Source: Arthrobacter sp. zg-Y238 (GTDB lineage Bacteria; Actinomycetota; Actinomycetes; Actinomycetales; Micrococcaceae). From it: a DNA stretch of 64,000 bases. The DNA lies in NCBI RefSeq assembly GCF_024385525.1, contig NZ_JANFLU010000016.1, positions 62,001 through 126,000 on the forward strand, read 5' to 3'. Positions 61,606-64,000 of this stretch are shown here, piece by piece (the stretch's first letter is position 1; every line of letters begins with the position of its first letter). The notes under the pieces were generated by a model, which saw only the letters and a list, made by a program, of their open reading frames with translations, was not told the origin of the DNA and searched no databases. A program made the position numbers and the translations under genes.

Positions 61606-62457
61606 ATGACCGAGTCCAGCCCCCTCGAAACGCCGGTTCCCGCCGGAAGAATCGAGCGCCGCCCCGACGGCTACACCCTGGTCTTCGAGCGCCTGTTCGA
61701 TTTTCCCGCGGGATACATCTGGGAAGTGTTGACCAATGGGGACCAGGTCGCCCAGTGGCTCGGCACGGTGACTCCCGGCTGGCAGCTCGGCAAGGAATAC
61801 CGGCTGGACATGGGAAACGCGGAAGTCACTGGAACCGTGCTGCAGATGAGCCCCGGACTGAGCCTGCAGTTCACGTGGGAGGACCCGCTGGGGGACGAAT
61901 CCGTCCTCGACTGGCAGGTGCTGGAAACCCCTGACGGTGCATTGCTGCAGTTCCGAACGCACGAGGAAAGTGCGGATTTCCTCACGGAAGGCGCCGCGGG
62001 GTGGCAGGGGATCCTGGACGCGTTCGACGACGTCGCCGCGGGCCGGGAACCTGCCCGCGCGTCCATGGACCAGTGGCGGGCCCTCCGCGACGCCTACGCC
62101 AAGGAATTCGACGTCTCGCCCACGATGGGACACGTGGATGCGGCCGGGATTGTCTTTGAACGCTGGTACAACGCAGCCGCCGGCGATGTCGGCAGCGCAC
62201 TGGACCGCGCGACGTCGGAACTCGGCATCGGTGCGGAGGCCTCCGTTGACGTCACGGACGACGGCGGCCGGACCCGCGTCGTCGTCCGGCAACCGCTGAG
62301 CGGCGGAAACGGCGACGCGGCGTCTGCCCAGCTCGCTGCGTGGCACCAGGCACTGGACGCAGCCGGCGACCACGTTGCCGGAAACCCCTGGCATCCCAGC
62401 TCGCGCAGGCTGGCGGCCCTGAAGGAGTTCTACGGAGCCTCTGCCGGGAGCATCTGA
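61606..62457 (+). CDS. SRPBCC (AHSA1-type) domain protein
   Basis: 283 residues. The first 150 form an activator-of-Hsp90-homologue-like SRPBCC domain (RLFDFPAGYIWEVLTNGDQVAQWLG, LSLQFTWEDPLGDESVLDWQV). A second segment of about 120 residues, ending in VVRQPLSGGNG and a helical tail, may be a second degenerate domain. It probably binds a hydrophobic ligand. Ribosome site CAGGAGG. Divergent from the HNH gene across 167 bp with a TACCCT element. Confidence 0.8.
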   Translation: MTESSPLETPVPAGRIERRPDGYTLVFERLFDFPAGYIWEVLTNGDQVAQWLGTVTPGWQLGKEYRLDMGNAEVTGTVLQMSPGLSLQFTWEDPLGDESVLDWQVLETPDGALLQFRTHEESADFLTEGAAGWQGILDAFDDVAAGREPARASMDQWRALRDAYAKEFDVSPTMGHVDAAGIVFERWYNAAAGDVGSALDRATSELGIGAEASVDVTDDGGRTRVVVRQPLSGGNGDAASAQLAAWHQALDAAGDHVAGNPWHPSSRRLAALKEFYGASAGSI

Positions 62458-62501
62458 GCAGCACGGAAAACCTCCCCAATGAACCTTGCTACCGTCGGAG
62501 T

Positions 62502-63155
62502 ATGGCTTTTGCGAGTGAACGAGAACGTCTTGCCGTCCCTGCCACGCAGGCGGCACCCCAGTTGCTGGGCGCGGTCCTGACCCACGACGTCGACGGCGAA
62601 CGTGTCAGCGTGCGGATCACCGAGGTGGAGGCCTACATGGGCGACGCCGACCCCGGCTCCCACGCGTTCCGCGGCCAGACGGCGCGGAACGCCACCATGT
62701 TCGGCCCGGCGGGACACCTCTATGTGTACTTCACCTACGGCATGCACTACTGCGCCAACATAGTCTGCGGAACGGAAGGCGATGCCACCGGGCTGCTGCT
62801 GCGCGCGGGCGAGATCGTCGAGGGCACGGAGATAGCCGCCGTCCGGCGCGGAAACCCGCGCAACCCGCTGGACCTGGCACGCGGTCCGGCACGCCTTGCC
62901 CAGGCGCTGGGCATTTCCCGCCCGCTGGACGGGGCGGATGTGTTCGCTCACCCCCTGCACTTGGCACTGCCCGCCGAACCGGTGCGCCCGGAACTCCTGT
63001 CAACGGGGCCGCGGGTGGGAGTCAGCGGCCCCGGCGGTTCAGACGAATATCCGTGGCGGTACTGGCTCACCGGTGACCCGACCGTGTCCAAGTATCGTCC
63101 CGCCCAGCCGCGCAAGCAGCCGGCGTCCGCGGGAGCTGCGGCCCTGGGGTCGTGA
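62502..63155 (+). CDS. mpg: DNA-3-methyladenine glycosylase, AAG/MPG family
   Basis: 217 residues. AAG fold with VRITEVEAYMGDADPGSHAFRG (catalytic Glu and the GSHAF loop), NATMFGPAGHLYVYFTYGMHYCANIV and GLLLRAGEI. Removes alkylated purines in base excision repair. ATG 62502 lies 6 nt after TACCGT (62490-62495), so leaderless. Confidence 0.93.
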   Translation: MAFASERERLAVPATQAAPQLLGAVLTHDVDGERVSVRITEVEAYMGDADPGSHAFRGQTARNATMFGPAGHLYVYFTYGMHYCANIVCGTEGDATGLLLRAGEIVEGTEIAAVRRGNPRNPLDLARGPARLAQALGISRPLDGADVFAHPLHLALPAEPVRPELLSTGPRVGVSGPGGSDEYPWRYWLTGDPTVSKYRPAQPRKQPASAGAAALGS

Positions 63156-63161
63156 AACGCG

Positions 63162-63199
63162 GAACGGCGTTCCGGGTGACTGCACCCGGAACGCCGTTC
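63162..63199. terminator. Bidirectional terminator between mpg and the aldo/keto reductase
   Basis: A perfect 17-bp stem (63162-63178 with 63183-63199) around the loop ACTG, between two convergent genes. T runs are short, but the stem is very stable. Confidence 0.8.
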
Positions 63200-63212
63200 T
63201 GCGAAGCTGCTG

Positions 63213-64000
63213 CTAGGAGCGCGGCAGCGGAGCCTGCGCGGAAATGAGCTTCTTTTCCAGCAGCTCGTCCCAGAAGGCACCCGGGATCTCGGCCTTCATC
63301 GCAGCGACATCCTCTGCGACGCGTCCGGGCCGGCTGGAGCCCGGGATGACCGCAGCCACTGCGGGGTGTGCGGCGGAGAACTGCAGGGCCGCTGCCTTCA
63401 GGCTCACGTCGTGCCGAGAGGCGACCGAGGTCAGCTCTGTGATCCGTGCCTGGACCTGCGGAGGAATCTCCACGTAGTCGAACTTGTCGCCGCCCAGCAG
63501 TGCACCGGAGTTGAAGGGACCGCCGACGACGATGCCCACTCCCTTTTCCTGTGCCATCGGCATCATGCGCTGCAGGGCACGCTCGTGCTGCAGCAGCGTG
63601 TACTGAGTGGCGGAGAGGCTCATGGTCGGAGCAGCCTCGTCCATGTCCATGGCCAGCTCTATGGGCTCGGTGGTGTTGACGCCGAGGCCCCAGCCGTTGA
63701 TGACGCCCTCATCCTGCAGGCGGGCGAGTACCCGGAACGCTCCGGTCCGCGCCTCGTCGAACTTGGAGATCCACTCGTCACCGAGGAAGTCCCGGGACGT
63801 GTCGTGGATGAACACAAAGTCCAGACGGTCCGTCTTGAGCCGGTTCAGGCTCTCCTCGATGGACCGCAGAGTGGCGTCCGTGGTGTAGTCCGTGGCGATC
63901 TTGTTCGAACGCCCGTTGGTGAAGAGGCCGGAGCCCTTTTCTTCTTCCTCATCCAGGATCAGCCGTCCCACTTTGGTGCTTAGCACGTACTCGTCGCGGT
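63213..64000 (-). CDS. Aldo/keto reductase (5' end beyond window)
   Basis: The frame stays open to the right edge, so about the first 70-80 residues are missing. Visible are the strand-helix pattern EYVLSTKVGRLL, DRLDFVFIHD with the substrate-lid region, GVNTTEPIEL and the C-terminal IPGSSRPGRVAEDV NADPH-binding segment. Resembles D-threo-aldose or pyridoxal dehydrogenase types. The substrate is uncertain; no Tyr/Lys catalytic pair can be checked because the N-terminus is off the window. Confidence 0.88.
   Translation of the reverse strand, partial: RDEYVLSTKVGRLILDEEEEKGSGLFTNGRSNKIATDYTTDATLRSIEESLNRLKTDRLDFVFIHDTSRDFLGDEWISKFDEARTGAFRVLARLQDEGVINGWGLGVNTTEPIELAMDMDEAAPTMSLSATQYTLLQHERALQRMMPMAQEKGVGIVVGGPFNSGALLGGDKFDYVEIPPQVQARITELTSVASRHDVSLKAAALQFSAAHPAVAAVIPGSSRPGRVAEDVAAMKAEIPGAFWDELLEKKLISAQAPLPRS

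Overview
This window is high-GC actinobacterial chromosome. The gene order ftsK-pgsA-cinA-clgR-DUF3046-recA-recX-miaB-miaA-dapF-hflX-lexA, a DUF222/HNH protein, an Rv2578c-type radical SAM protein, LexA boxes built on GAAC-N4-GTTC, and long Ala/Pro/Lys tails on IF3 and L20 point to Micrococcaceae, probably an Arthrobacter relative (inference). I see no rRNA, tRNA, CRISPR array, insertion sequence or prophage. It is core chromosome with a few lineage-specific additions.

Layout. 1-3.6 kb: end of a sulfite-oxidase-like molybdoenzyme, then molybdenum cofactor genes (moeA, moaC, mogA, moaE). 3.6-8.8 kb: lysine/diaminopimelate genes dapB and dapA, ribonuclease J, and two membrane proteins. 8.9-13.5 kb: ftsK, pgsA, cinA C-terminal domain and clgR. 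13.6-23.5 kb: a MarR repressor, DUF3046, recA-recX, two secreted lysozyme-like proteins, miaB, miaA, dapF and a methyltransferase. 23.6-29 kb: hflX, a DinG-like helicase, lexA and a divergent LysM cell-division inhibitor. 29.1-34.8 kb: hisC, hisB, hisH, a 52-residue membrane protein, hisA/priA, SseB and an MFS protein. 34.8-38.7 kb: DUF1844, infC-rpmI-rplT and an rRNA methyltransferase. 38.9-44.2 kb: transport, methylation, nucleotide-pool and radical SAM genes. 44.3-48 kb: pheS-pheT. 48-50.2 kb: HAD, SnoaL-like and quinone reductase genes. 50.3-59.1 kb: argCJBDFR and argGH. 59.2-64 kb: a degraded PNPOx gene, DUF222/HNH, SRPBCC, a DNA glycosylase and a partial aldo/keto reductase.

How the genes work together. 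The arginine cluster encodes the whole route from glutamate to arginine through the recycling ArgJ enzyme, with its repressor gene inside the operon and a double ARG box in front of argC. The DNA-damage theme is strong. recA has a LexA box and, about 100 bp further on, a perfect copy of the mycobacterial PafBC (RecA-NDp) promoter motif. The lexA/LysM interval carries three LexA boxes, PafBC-like half motifs and a four-copy 8-bp tandem repeat. The distant radical SAM gene carries a near-perfect LexA box.

Main points for a second look: the dual DNA-damage control of recA; the repeat-rich lexA/LysM intergenic region; an ATT start codon and an attenuator-like hairpin ahead of infC; L20 fused to a sunset-like domain; a TGA in place of the conserved Trp of a PNPOx protein; and at least thirteen genes with a TANNNT element 6-7 nt before the start codon, which suggests leaderless transcripts.
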